Source of the DNA: Penicillus capitatus
Taxonomy: Eukaryota; Chlorophyta
NCBI GenBank assembly: GCA_965649825.1
Contig: OZ287702.1
Coordinates: 310,001 to 374,000 of the forward strand
Length of the DNA: 64,000 nucleotides
Direction of reading: 5' to 3'
The notes under the pieces were generated by a model, which ran no database searches, was not told where the DNA came from, and saw only the letters and a program-made list of their open reading frames with translations. The translations under genes were made by a program, and so were the position numbers. Below are positions 11,427 through 22,192 of the stretch, piece after piece. Each line of letters starts with the position of its first letter. Position 1 is the stretch's first letter.

Positions 11427-12711
11427 CCACTTGACGTCGATATAGAGAACGTAAACTCAACCAACAGCGCAAGGATACAAGAGAAAAACACACGGGAGGG
11501 GTTTTGACTCCAAAGGACGCAAGCGGCTGGAGATGAACGCGGATGCTGTTTTCAGCCTCATATGCTACCACATATGCTACCACGTGTGTCGGAGGATGGT
11601 TCACCTGCGCGGCAGCGCTTTCGACAAATCAAACGTGAACCATTCGTTGTTCCGCAATGGAGGTATCTGCCAAAGGCCGCGATATGGACATTTCTACTTT
11701 GGACGTGCCTACAGCACCCTCTCTCTTCGTTCGTCGCCTTAAACGCGCTTCGTTCGATGGAAACCGGTTTTCACGGATACTTCTGATAATCGGTCCGACA
11801 TCAAGACTTCGTCCCTCGCTTCCAACTCCGTTCGTTCACCAAAACCTCTTGCCTTTTTTTCGTGCCGCCTCGACCGCGTGTTTGCGAGAAGCATGACGTG
11901 AAGCTGAGAAAAGACAACGGCGGTGCTTGAGCGGAAAGGCGACTGTTGTAGACCTCCGCGTCTGTGCATACCTCTCCTTCCCTCTCGGCTTTTTGGAATG
12001 CTGCGTTTGCCACATCGCGTCTTTGTAGTGGATTCGTGAAATGGGTAGTTACCGATTCGCCCAGCAATTCTCTGTACGGTCGGTCTGGTCATTCGTACGA
12101 TAACATCGGCGAAAGCATGTTTCGAGTGACGTACGAATTTCGTCGTGAATCTCTCTGGAACGACGCGGTTGAGAACTGCGTCAGAGGCTTCGGAACGCCA
12201 CGCCTCTTCTAGCGTCCTTTCGTTTTTCGCCCTTTCCGACGCAGAAACCAACACGCCTGAGTCATCATTACATGGTCTTGCGAAATAATCGAATGGACAT
12301 CAGAAATGATGCAGAAAGAAGTACAAACAAGTTCCACGCTCACTTCCCTCCACCATTTCAAAAAATCGCGTGATGTTATTTGTTGTCTGTCCATTGAGCC
12401 TCGGAGCGTCGAGCATCAAACATCGACAAATGGCAAACTCGTGTCAGAATCTAACAGTCGTGTGAATGGTGCCTTTCAGATTCTTATTTCTCTAACAGGA
12501 AAGAAACAGTCTAAACGGTCCACGGTGTGAGTTAGGGCCATAAACGAAGAGTTGACATTGGCTCCGCGTCAGATGCGCCAAAGCGCACCATTGTGTTCAA
12601 TCAATGTGTGCAGGAGTGGTGAGTCGGGACGAGATGATCATCTTTTGTGCAAAGAAAAATATCAGCCAGACAGACATCACATTACGTACGCATTTTAACG
12701 GCATTGGAGAG
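11427..12711. other. Spacer between the two paralogues
   Basis: Contains a 171-codon minus-strand frame (11739-12254) and an overlapping plus-strand frame starting MEVSAKGRDMDISTLD (11657). They oppose each other, have no motifs and no clear splice sites, so I assign no gene. One of them may be an exon. Confidence 0.4.
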
Positions 12712-13419
12712 TCAGTCGTGTGTCCCAAGCTTATCTGTTTTCTCTAACGTCGATGTGACATGGACAACAACGGATGCGTGACCGGGGGAGTCTGTGGAGG
12801 GATGGACTCTCTTTTTATTCTCATTCAGTGGCCGACACTTGTCGCACTGAGCACGGAGAGAAATGCCAATCAGACAGACCAGTAACAGAGTCGCAAACGC
12901 AGTTATTGTCGAGAAGATCGCCAGCACTTCGGCATATCTAGTGATGGGCTCGTTCTCTTTCGTCAATTCAAGACCATTACACTGATAAAAGCTGGTGCAT
13001 GTGAGAGAGGGTCTAAGTTTTGAAGTGATCTTGTGGCAAAAAATGTGAGAATCGTCATTCGCCTTAAGGTACAAAAGGAGCCCACTGACCATGGAGACAC
13101 ACCCGCATACAAAAACAAAACCGACAAAATAGGGAATATGGACAACAGCTTTTAGTGGATAATTGCGATAGCTAGCCAATACGATGAGAGCTGCTAAGGC
13201 AGCGACACAAAGTGCAGTGAATCCGAGCGCCACGCATACAGGAATGGCACCAATGTATTCATTGTACTCGACTTCTGCCGCCCCGTTGAAGACGTTTCGT
13301 TCTGCGGGAAACGTGTCGTAGACACAAGGTAGAGAATCGACCTCAATTTCCCTGTCGCTTAGCTCTTCGGGACAATTCTCGCGGCCGTCTCCCAAGAACT
13401 CGCAGTACAACACCTTCAT
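12712..13419 (-). CDS. Cys-rich three-helix membrane protein, paralogue B
   Basis: Intronless, 236 codons from the Met chosen by analogy with paralogue A (MKVLYCEFLG); the frame stays open for 28 more codons upstream. Features follow A: EIEVDSLPCVYDTF near residue 30, three hydrophobic stretches (VALGFTALCVAALAALIVL; IPYFVGFVFVCGCVSMVSGL; VLAIFSTITAFATLLLVCLI), a Cys loop ending FYQCNGLELTKEN between the second and third, and a hydrophilic tail (about 45 residues here). Overall identity to A is low, but helices, Cys and Asn-Gly positions match, so this is an old tandem duplication. I know no characterised relative. The shared Cys suggest disulphide-bonded lumenal or extracellular parts, which is inference. 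Confidence 0.72.
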   Translation of the reverse strand: MKVLYCEFLGDGRENCPEELSDREIEVDSLPCVYDTFPAERNVFNGAAEVEYNEYIGAIPVCVALGFTALCVAALAALIVLASYRNYPLKAVVHIPYFVGFVFVCGCVSMVSGLLLYLKANDDSHIFCHKITSKLRPSLTCTSFYQCNGLELTKENEPITRYAEVLAIFSTITAFATLLLVCLIGISLRAQCDKCRPLNENKKRVHPSTDSPGHASVVVHVTSTLEKTDKLGTHD

Positions 13420-14774
13420 TTTTCGACCTCCGAAGTATGGACGACGCGCAAAATGAATGTGAGGGAAACACCGGGGATGGCAAAACTGCTGTTTGGATGA
13501 CAATTGTCGCCCGTTCCCTCCCTAGGCACCCGTCGTTCCTTCGGTTAAACGATCTCTAAGAAATCCGCTCAAACCACTCGTTGGCCGTATCGAAAACGCA
13601 GATTTGCCTTCGCCTCGTTAAAAGGAGGCGCTATGGCTTCCTCCTAGGTGCACGGAAGTCCGTTGTGCACCATCCGTCTTCTGTCCATCGGCGAGTGCTC
13701 GAGGCGTCGCGCGATGCAGTTTTTACCGTTGCCGACGCCTCGAGTCTGCGTTTAACGCCCTTCCGGAGCGGAGATATGTGGTTCGGAATCCGCTTAGCAT
13801 CTCTTAGAGAGGGATGGCTATCTCGTGATACGTGACCACAGCGCGAACGTATACAATTCGCATGGCCAGTCTCAAGGCACTTGTCTCGAGCCGAGACGTG
13901 TCGCCGTTCGCCTCACAGACACGCAGCGCGTCCCTTCTTAGCAAAGCAGACGAAAATCTGCTCGATGTCAACTATTCTGTACAGTGGATTCCTGCTCGAA
14001 GCTACTGTGTTGTCTGACGTGTCACTGCGAATGTCTACGAATTCTACGATGGTTTGCTATGACGTTGAAGCACATGCGGACAAGACGGAAGTCAAAGGGT
14101 CCGGGCTGACGCTGACGTGACGGCACGAATTTGGTTTGTTTTGAATTGAGTCTCTGAACCGCTGTTACGCTGAGGCGATTCCTGTCGGACATTTAATTAT
14201 CGCAACAGCGACGCCGTGAGATGGCGAAGTCGAGCAGCAGTTCAAGAGCGGCCTCGCCTTTTTCATGTAGGCGTCTGTTTCTCCTGAGTTTCGCTTTGAG
14301 CACGTTCTTGTCTAGATGGCCCCAATTTCGACGTTTCATCCGAAAATACTGAAAATAGATACAAAGCATCAGATACCATAAAAGCCAAACACGCCGCGCA
14401 ACGCGCTCTCAGAACAGTACGCGCCCGTTTGGGTCGTGACCCGAAAGCACGGTGTGGCTGTTTCTAGGGAACTCAGGAGGAACTTCCGAACTTCATGAGA
14501 CAGACGGTTACTTCACTTTACAAGCGGAAGTCTTTTCTACAAAGAGAAAGATACACTCCTCACTCCTACCGAGGCAGAAGGTAAGAACTCAGATGTCTAT
14601 TTGATTTCTTCTGTAATGATGGATTGCATTTAAGGAGCCAATCAGTTGACATCAATCCACGTACTCATAACCTTTTAAACGAAGGACTTTCCAAATCGTC
14701 CGTTTCTGTGCCCAGGCAATCGTTTAGCGGAATTGAGAGGAGAACGTGCCCTCCAAAGCGCCTGTGACTTTGGA
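13420..14774. other. Intergenic or unresolved plus-strand exons
   Basis: Plus-strand frames at 13581-13835, 13862-14017 and 13881-14120 are open and Ser/Thr-rich, but I cannot join them into a gene. From 14121 to 14774 nothing coding is evident. Confidence 0.4.
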
Positions 14775-15764
14775 ATGCCCGACAGCGAGAGCAGTTCAGG
14801 AGAAGACGGCCTCGAGAACTTCGTCATCGACGCAGACCACGACTGGGACACGGTGGTGCAAGGTATGTCAGAAGAGGTTGAAAACGCCTATCGCGACACC
14901 TATACCGACGCGACACGACTGCGCCGCAACAGCACCGGCAACAGGTTTGGTCACACGACGTATGGACTGCCACCATGCGATCCTGTCATGTAGTCAGCGA
15001 ATCGAGGGAGGCGTGAGTCCGTTGCCGGAGCGCCGCGGAGCGCAGACGTCGGAAAGCGATGTTCTGGGGGATCTTCGTCCCCACAGTGCTGCCGATGTGA
15101 ATTGCTTCTTCCCGACGGAGCCCTTCCCCTTTTCGACGGCGGAGGAAGAATTGCCACTGCCGAATCGTGTCGAGTCTGTCGATGTCGCGTTGACAGAAAA
15201 CGATCTCCGACAAGCGTCTCAGGAACCTGAGCCTGAGACGGAGCCGGAGATCGAGCCAAGACCACATCCCTGTATTCTGACACATACAACGAGTTTTGAT
15301 AGTACGGCTGCGTTAACCGATTCTCCTCATGCACCATGTCTGTCGCCACTGGCGGCTGATCCTTCCCCTGCCTTGGACAATTGGAAGACACCGGCATCAC
15401 ACTTGAATCATACATTGCCTCAGAACATTCACGAGATTCAGGACACGGCGAAAGACAGCGAAACCAGGTGATGCCGATCGATGGAGAGGGTGAATGGATC
15501 GAGCGATATGTTTTTTGTGTCGATAGTGACGCGCAGAAAGCGACGACGGCATTGCGTTGTCAGACAGGCGCTGCAATTTCTGGGAGTACGACGGCTGGTA
15601 CTTACGTTCAGAAGATCATTGAAGACAATCCACGAGATGTACAGAGACGTCCAACACCTGCCCCCGAGAAGCCATTTATCAAGAGAGGATTACTTTTAGC
15701 CGGAATTTTTACCGGCGTCGCTATTTTAGTGGGGCGAATTTTTACGACGGCGAGGGGGGCTTGA
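14775..15764 (+). CDS. Unrecognised acidic protein with C-terminal membrane anchor
   Basis: Three exons joined by introns at about 14945-14993 and 15468-15526 give a protein of about 290 residues. It begins MPDSESSSGEDGLENFVIDA, is acidic with a Glu/Pro repeat-like stretch (EPEPETEPEIEPRP), and ends in a hydrophobic segment (GLLLAGIFTGVAILVGRIF) a few residues before the stop, flanked by Lys and Arg. This is the pattern of a tail-anchored protein with a long disordered cytosolic domain. No family motif. Compare the genes at 6386-7694 and 8644-8952, which share the design but not obvious sequence. The start is the first ATG in frame; upstream exons cannot be excluded. Confidence 0.55.
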
Positions 15765-15871
15765 ACGATGATTGGATGATGGGGGGTTTCTATTTTCTTT
15801 TCTGAATGAGTCTGCACAAAGGACAATTGGCTATAGAGATTAAGATCAAAATGTATCGAGTATGCAATCAT

Positions 15872-17005
15872 TCAGCTGGCACTTAGTCTACAGTATTGTG
15901 ACATAAATGACTGCTCTAGGGCGCTTATGACGCCATTAAAAGTCGTGTAATTCTTGGAGACCACACGGACAGGAAGACCGAGGCAGCTTTCAACGCCTGC
16001 GGCGGTAAAGGGGCCGTGGGCTGCCATAGCGGTCGACGACCGTGTGATCCAACGACGAACGGATTCTGCTGATCCCATGCATTGAATCAATCCCTGAGCC
16101 TACGTTTTCATTATTTCTTTCGCGTATAAATCGATGGGCAGACCTCGGCTGTTGATGTAAAGAGGATGACATCGATGTTCCCATCCTGCAACAGTCGGCG
16201 TTCAGCCGCACAAGCTTCAAAACTGCAACCAGGTTGTGTCACATAGGCATCGAGGCGCACAGCATCTGCTCCTCCATCTCTGAGTGCCTTGAGAAAACGT
16301 GGCACGACAACTGGCTCGGTCAATCCATCTGATGCCAATCGTCGTCACGCATCCTGACGAGCGTTAAGGGAATGGCAGACCTCGAACGGAAGGCACGGGA
16401 CAGAGAATCTTGGATCCATTCAGTTCCTGTCGTTCCTGAAGTGCTCTGACCAAACCCATTGTACTTGCCTGATGCACAACAGACCATCATGCATTCCTTG
16501 TTTGGCCTGCATCGATCGATCGTCTCTGCTCACATCCTCAGGCAGAATGTCGGCATGGAGGTTGTAGTGTTTCAGTTGTTCGGCATCTGCTCCGAGAGCA
16601 CAGATCTGGATGTCACATTTCTGGATGTACTCAACCAGATCTCTGCTTCTGGGGAAGCGGTCGTTTAATCTTTGTAAAACAGCATCGATGCCGTTTTTTG
16701 ACGTAAAGGCGATGTGTGAGAATTCGGGCAGCCTTTTCAGCACGGCATCGATCTACGTTCGCCGCTCGATCTGGCATCTAAGAGACCGGCGTGTCGAGAT
16801 GCACTTTGGGACGCTCTGCGAGTGGAAGGTGTGTGATCTCGATAGCCGGTAACCAAATGGGTCGTGCTTGCGCGTCGATCAGCAGTGACGATAACTTCCT
16901 TGCGTACTGCCTTGGCGCTACCTCGAGGCGATCGCGTCGACGTCAAAGCCGTCATCGCCTTCATGGCTTACCTGTGATCAGTATGCGTTTGTTCTGGAGA
17001 GGCAT
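15872..17005 (-). CDS. Uroporphyrinogen-III synthase
   Basis: Closes hydroxymethylbilane to uroporphyrinogen III with inversion of ring D, the branch step to haem, sirohaem and chlorophyll. Five introns join: MPLQNKRILIT | APRQYARKLSSLLIDAQ..PAIEIT | IDAVLKRLPEFSHIAFTSKN..ALGADAEQLKHY | ASTMGLVRALQERQELNGS | DGLTEPVVVP..RLDAYVTQPG..ILFTSTAE | AQGLIQCMGS..AAHGPFTAAGVES. The hallmarks FTSKNG, LGADA, AYVTQ, FTSTAEV and GPFTAAG occur in family order. The ILITAPRQYA start resembles plant/algal synthases more than the animal type, but no transit peptide precedes it unless an upstream exon was missed. Length is about 260 residues, normal for the family. What first looked like a frameshift at 16935 is removed by splicing at a GTAG acceptor. 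Confidence 0.85.
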
Positions 17006-17649
17006 GGATGGAGGGTGTGCAGAGATCATCGTTTATTTGTTGGTGTCGTTACTTATCATCTACTAACGAAAGAACGACCGACTGACCGACCACTCAGTTG
17101 ACACCTGTTTACACATTTCGCCGATGTCCGTTAAAACAAATCTAAGATGAAATCTTTTTTAAAAGATAATTTGGATGAGTGCGCAGGTTTCCAGTAGACT
17201 TTGGCCAGAAGAAAGAACATCGTGGACATCCATTTAACGGCGACGCTTGAGGCCCACCCAAACAATAATAAAAATGAGAGAAACGGAGGTCAAATTCCGT
17301 CATGCAGAATAGGCATCCATTCAGACCAGTCAGAAAGCGTCATCGCCCAGATGGGTTATGCATGATGTGGTGTGGTGGTTAACTACTAACAAAACTTTGT
17401 GACACAGAGACAACACACACAACACATGTTAACTCTCTCATCGCGCACAAACGCAGAGCTGCGAAGAAAACACAGAGTGAAGAGACAGCAAAGAGCAACA
17501 CCGTCAGCCCAGCTTCAGTCGAATCGTATCTCCTCCAAACCAAATTCTGTGCTTGGTCCTGGTGGTATCGTATCGTACAGTCCTAAAGATGTGTCCCATG
17601 TGTAGATGATAGGGGCACAGTGTGACGGCGAGAGCACCTCGAGAAATAA
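17006..17649. other. Intergenic
   Basis: Between the starts/stops of two minus-strand genes. A few short frames, no motifs. Confidence 0.6.
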
Positions 17650-19256
17650 TTAGCTTTGGGCAGAAAAGACATAAAAACTGTTGGATGCTGCTATGGCGGC
17701 GACATCTGCATGGGGATGCCATGCCATTTGGTATATGTTGTCAGCCAAGGAGAGATTGGTGACATCCACATCTCCAGAAGGGGCTGCTGCCTCCCTGTGA
17801 TGCTTCTCTTCAAAATTCGGATCTTCTGCGTTCACATTCACCCAAGAATCTGAGCCATCATTCAGGCCGAATACTCGAAAATAGCCATCGTAGGTGCCAG
17901 TCATCGCATGCTGCCCATCGTGACTCAAACAACATGTGAACTTATCAAATATTCGGTCACACTCGTACAGATCATAGAGCTTCCCTCTGAGATGATCATG
18001 GACGTTAAAAACCTGCAATGGATGTGTGTGCATTGCCAGATCCCAGATCTTCAGAGTTAGGTAATCCCGCGTCAACAGATAACGCCCATTTCCACTGAAT
18101 TTCATATCTGAGATGCTGTTGACGATTTCTGAGAACAGGGAATGGTTCTGCGGATCCTCTGGGCTCTCAAAGAGTACGGCACTGTCATCGTAGTCGCAGA
18201 GCGCTCTCTGTCGCATATCCACAAGACGACTGAGTCCCTTGCTACTGGAGTACGCGAACAGAGCACAGTTCTCTGGATGACACTCTGCACACGTAATGAC
18301 CTCCGTGAGATCCTCCATGCTCTCTGGCTTGAGGTCGACGATATTGAAGCTTGTGTGGGTGACTTCCAGATTCCACAGATTTATTCGCAAGTCATCTGCA
18401 GAGAGGAATGTCTCTTGATCACTATTCACCGAGATAGAATTAATATGATAGGCATGAGCATTACTGAAGACACGCATGTTCTTGGTGTGAATCACATTCT
18501 CCTTGGTAACTACCTTTGGCAGTCTCAAAGCTGCCTGCGACAAATCCAGATCTGTGTCATCTCTGAATGCGCGAATCAATGAAGACTGTCTCGATTTGTG
18601 ATCCGAAATGACGGACTTGGAAGTCAACTCTGCTCCAGGCTTTGAGCTGACAGCAAAGTTGAAATTCGACACATGCTTCAGTTTCTGATGCGAAACGCGC
18701 CAGAGCTTGATTGTCTTGTCATTCGTCGACAGAAGCAATTTGGAAGAATTATAGCTACGGCACCATCGAATCTTGTTGATTTTCTCTTCTATCTCCAAAC
18801 TCTTCAAATAATCAAACTCTGGCAGATGAGACTGCAATTCAGTACAATACCTACACATGCACACACGCATGAGTGACATTACACATTGGGAAGTGACATG
18901 ACGTAGGACCTAAATTCGTAGGAAGGTTGCTGCCGATGTTTCATTTTGGTGGACGGAGATGCGGGAGGGGAGTCAGAGATGGGAGAAGGGAGGTTTTCAC
19001 GAAATGGCATCCGTTCGAACACGACCACACGGCCTCCCTTGTCTCCCGTTGCCAGGAAATCTCCCGAAACGTCAAAGTCCATTGTCGAGATGATATCCGC
19101 GTCATCCACCTTAAACCCATCCGACTCGCATCCCACCGTTGATAGACTTGGGCTCCCCACTTGTTCGGCGGGGGTGCGAACACCGAAGCACTGCAATGAA
19201 TGCCACTTGGATTCGTCATGGGATGCCATTCTCTCGTCGTCATAAAACGCCGGCAT
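17650..19256 (-). CDS. Protein phosphatase 2A B55 regulatory subunit
   Basis: WD40 beta-propeller subunit that directs PP2A to substrates, for example at mitotic exit. Two exons; the intron at 18851-18909 joins into EFRYCTELQSHLPEFDYLKS, nearly the canonical B55 sequence. Other hallmarks: DIISTMDFDVSGDFLATGDK, GGRVVVFER, KIRWCRSYNSSKLLLSTND, SADDLRINLWNLEV, YLLTRDYLTLKIWDL and MTGTYDGYFRVF. The C-terminus (AIAASNSFYVFSAQS) is complete. The start could be 19256 (MPAFYDDERM) or 19229 (MASHDESKW); either leaves KWHSLQCFGVRTPAEQVG in the usual place. An insertion with Ser/Pro residues (PSPISDSPPASPSTK) precedes the second blade and could be phosphorylated. Very confident family call. Confidence 0.93.
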
Positions 19257-19541
19257 AAACAGCTGTTCGTTGTTCTGTTCGTCTGGCGCACACACGCTCA
19301 ACGCAATTCGAGGCGCGACGTGACGCGCAATGTCCCTCGTCCGTATTGTCAAGCGACGGTATTGTCGAATGCGTCCAAGGATATCTGATGGAGTTCCAGA
19401 ATGCAACAAGCAAAAAGCAACCCAAGGACAACAACAGCAACAACACTGTCGACAATTTGCGACGGATGGACGTTAACGTAATCCTTTAGTCAATTTATAC
19501 TACGAAAATCGACCGTCACGACGCACCATCTGCCAACTCGA

Positions 19542-21344
19542 ATGGCCACAGATCTCGATGACGAATCTCCTGGATTTCAAAAGGAAGGAGTGGATGTCCT
19601 TGAATGGCGGCGAGAAACACAAGACGGTGCATTTGGAAACCTCTTCGATATCGACGTCGCGGAAGAGGATGCGCAACTCGCGCTGTGCGACGTCACTCTG
19701 GGAAATCGACGTCTCCTTGTCGAAGCCGTTCGTCGCATTTGTGGCCATACGTTGAACAAGACAGGTAGGTGGATGGAGAAGTGCGCTTCAGTGACGTCGC
19801 GAGCTGCGTTTGTCTGGAAGGGATCATGCGATGGGAAGGCGGAGAGGAGCTCGGGCAGTTCTTGATGCAGAAGGCCGTGTATTTTGAAGACGGCGTTGTT
19901 CTGGAGATGGGATGTGGCGCCGTGCCATTGCCATCGATGGCCGCCGCTATGGGGGGTGCACGGAAATGTGTCCTGACAGACGGGTGTGAGGATGTACTGG
20001 ACGTGGCACAGCGCAATATCCAGCGCAATGTTCAGCATTTTGCGTCTTCGACAGAAATCCTCCATCGACGTCTCGTCTGGGGAAACGAAAGAGATCTTCG
20101 TGATGTCCTGGCCGAGTGCACAGAGCTCCACTGGATCGTCGCTGGGGATGTGGTGTATTCGGAGAACGGAACGGCGGCCTTCTTCGAAACCGTAGCCGCC
20201 ATTCTCCACGCTTTCCCCAGAGCGAGGCTGTTGTTGTCATATGTCGTTCGTGGAGTCAGTGACAATCGAATTCTGGAAATGGCGAGTGAGGCCGGACTTA
20301 GGAAGAAAACATTTCCTTCCGAACTCGAAGTGGACACAGTGAGGCGTTCGCCAGTGCAGCTCGCTCTGTTCGTCAAGGGACGTTCTGAGCGCAGAACGGT
20401 GAGATGTGTCAAGTGTTGCGATGCCTTGGCGTCGGTGCTAGTTCGGCAGGGAGACGCTCTGTGCGTTGCTTGTCACGTCAATCACGTCGAAACGAAATTC
20501 CGATCTCTCTTCAAAACGAAAGGCGCCATTCGACCCGGCGATCACATCCTGATCGAAGGCTCTGGGACTGCCGAAGCACTAAGCGCCTTGGATCTGCTTC
20601 TCCTTTACCGTCACCCCGATTCCGATTCCGTGCGACGCGGAAAGACGTACTTTGGCCTAACCATTCTCCAAGACGCCTCTCGTTCCGACAACGCCGTCGT
20701 CGAAAAAAGAATCCTCGAACGACATGGCGCTGCATCCAAAGACGTCGAATTTCGCACGGGGAAGTTAGAGGCGATCGATTGGAATGAACAATACCCCGAA
20801 CTGGACGAGACCAGTCGACAGGTTCTGGAGAAAACGCACCAAAGGCGTTACCTGATCAGCCAAGCCCAGCGTTTGGGATGCAATGTCCTTATGTCGCTGG
20901 AGACATCGACTGCGTTGACACAGAATCTGCTGGCTTCCTCGTGCAGCGGAGGTGGATTCGGTGTCCCCTATGGATTACAGCTTTGCGATCGGCGGTATCT
21001 CTCGTCGAATGGTGTCACTCTTGTTCGCCTATTGCAAGAGCTCTCGGCAGCCGATGTCGCATACTACTGTCATTTCAAAGGATACGAGACCGCTGGTGCA
21101 AGAATGCCGCGTGATGTGACATCTGTGCAGTCCTTGACAGCGCAGTTCGTCCACTCGCTTCACGAGACATACCCCTCGGGTGTCTCCAGTATACTGCGTA
21201 CGGGATTGAAGCTGCAGACAATCGACGGAGACAGCGTCGCGCGCTGCCCCATTTGCGACGAAGCTGTGGAAGATAGGAATTTAAGTTACTGTTATGCTTG
21301 CGAAATGCACAATCTTTCAAATCTCTGCTGCGGCAGCGTTGTAA
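19542..21344 (+). CDS. Fusion: seven-beta-strand methyltransferase + CTU2 (tRNA thiolation subunit)
   Basis: The first ~225 residues are a class I SAM methyltransferase of the METTL21/Methyltransf_16 type: RWEGGEELGQFL, VVLEMGCGAVPLPSMAAAMGG (motif I) and WIVAGDVVYSE (motif post-II). One 56-nt intron (19765-19820) joins MATDLDDES..HTLNKT to GIMRWEGG. Without stop or intron the frame continues into CTU2/NCS2, partner of CTU1 in 2-thiolation of wobble U34: CVKCCDALASVLVRQGD, LCVACHVNHVETKFRSLF, LISQAQRLGCNVLM, VAYYCHFKGYE, SSILRTGLKLQ and CPICDEAVEDR. As in other CTU2 proteins, the PP-loop is degenerate (LIEGSGTAEAL). The end is uncertain: the frame stays open to 21706, overlapping the LITAF-like gene, so I propose an intron using the acceptor at about 21335 and a TAA at 21342. 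Confidence 0.82.
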
Positions 21345-21482
21345 CACAAACAAATTTCAACTGCTCTCAAGATTTCTTACCAAGAACACGAAGACGACAA
21401 CAGACGGACGGACAAAACTTCCGAAATACAGAAATACTTTTTGCTCTAACATATCATCCATCCCCCCTTTGGCATTCGACGC

Positions 21483-21818
21483 ATGACTGGACAACACGGT
21501 CAGGCTCAACAAAATGGCGGCCCGATTTTCTTCCCCTCCGATATGAACCGCCCGGTGTTTCTCGGTTCACAGCGTGGTCACCACCCGATTGTCATGCACT
21601 GCGGTGTATGCGACTACCAAGGAGATTCGAATCTCAAGTGCGCAGCAAAACGAACCGATGTCCCGATGATGCCGATGTCGCGCAGGAAGAGGAAAGGAGC
21701 GTCTAATGTTTTGTGGGGGGTTGCGCTCTTCGGTGTTGGGTTTTTTCTCCCCGTGGAAGATAGCCATCACTATTGTCCGCGGTGTCGTCGGTGCGTGGCG
21801 AAGGCAAAGTATTTATGA
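21483..21818 (+). CDS. LITAF-domain-like protein
   Basis: Small protein of 111 codons with the two half-sites of a LITAF zinc domain: an N-terminal HCGVCDYQ (CxxC) and a C-terminal HYCPRCRR (HxCPxC), separated by a hydrophobic stretch (VLWGVALFGVGFFLP) that in LITAF proteins inserts into the cytosolic face of endosomal or plasma membranes. The N-terminus is Gln/Gly/Pro-rich (MTGQHGQAQQNGGP), also usual. Intronless. Starts at the first ATG, inside the still-open frame of the CTU2 gene but in another phase. Role in membrane trafficking or stress signalling is inferred from family knowledge. Confidence 0.75.
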   Translation: MTGQHGQAQQNGGPIFFPSDMNRPVFLGSQRGHHPIVMHCGVCDYQGDSNLKCAAKRTDVPMMPMSRRKRKGASNVLWGVALFGVGFFLPVEDSHHYCPRCRRCVAKAKYL

Positions 21819-22192
21819 ATGAGATGTACAGCCGCACCACTGCTAGCATATTTATTATTTCATGCATTTCATTGCCACTTTCAAGGTGTCGTGTTCCCAC
21901 CGCTCTCAAGCTGTCGTGTTCTAATGGACTTTACCATTTCTCTAACGCTTGTACAGACACAAAATGTGTCATGCGTCTGAGGACAGATTAATAGTGTGGA
22001 CCACTAGTTTGATGTATCGAGATTGTAACACAGAAAAATGCTCTCACGAACTGTTCAAGACGTCAGATAGAATGGCATCTGGTTCTCTGAGTTCCAAAAC
22101 TGGGAGCGCCTTCATCGTTTCTGGATGGAGTGCAGAGAAACTGCCAGCAACACAGGTGCCATGATTCCACATGCCATCCAACCTAAAACACC
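21819..22192. other. Intergenic, convergent genes
   Basis: 3' regions of the LITAF-like gene (+) and the MORN gene (-). No frame with a motif. Confidence 0.55.

Noticed and set aside
16900-16965. Apparent frameshift at the start of uroporphyrinogen-III synthase
   Set aside because: An intron from ACA|GGTAAG to a GTAG acceptor restores ILITAPRQYARKL with correct phase, so no lesion is needed.
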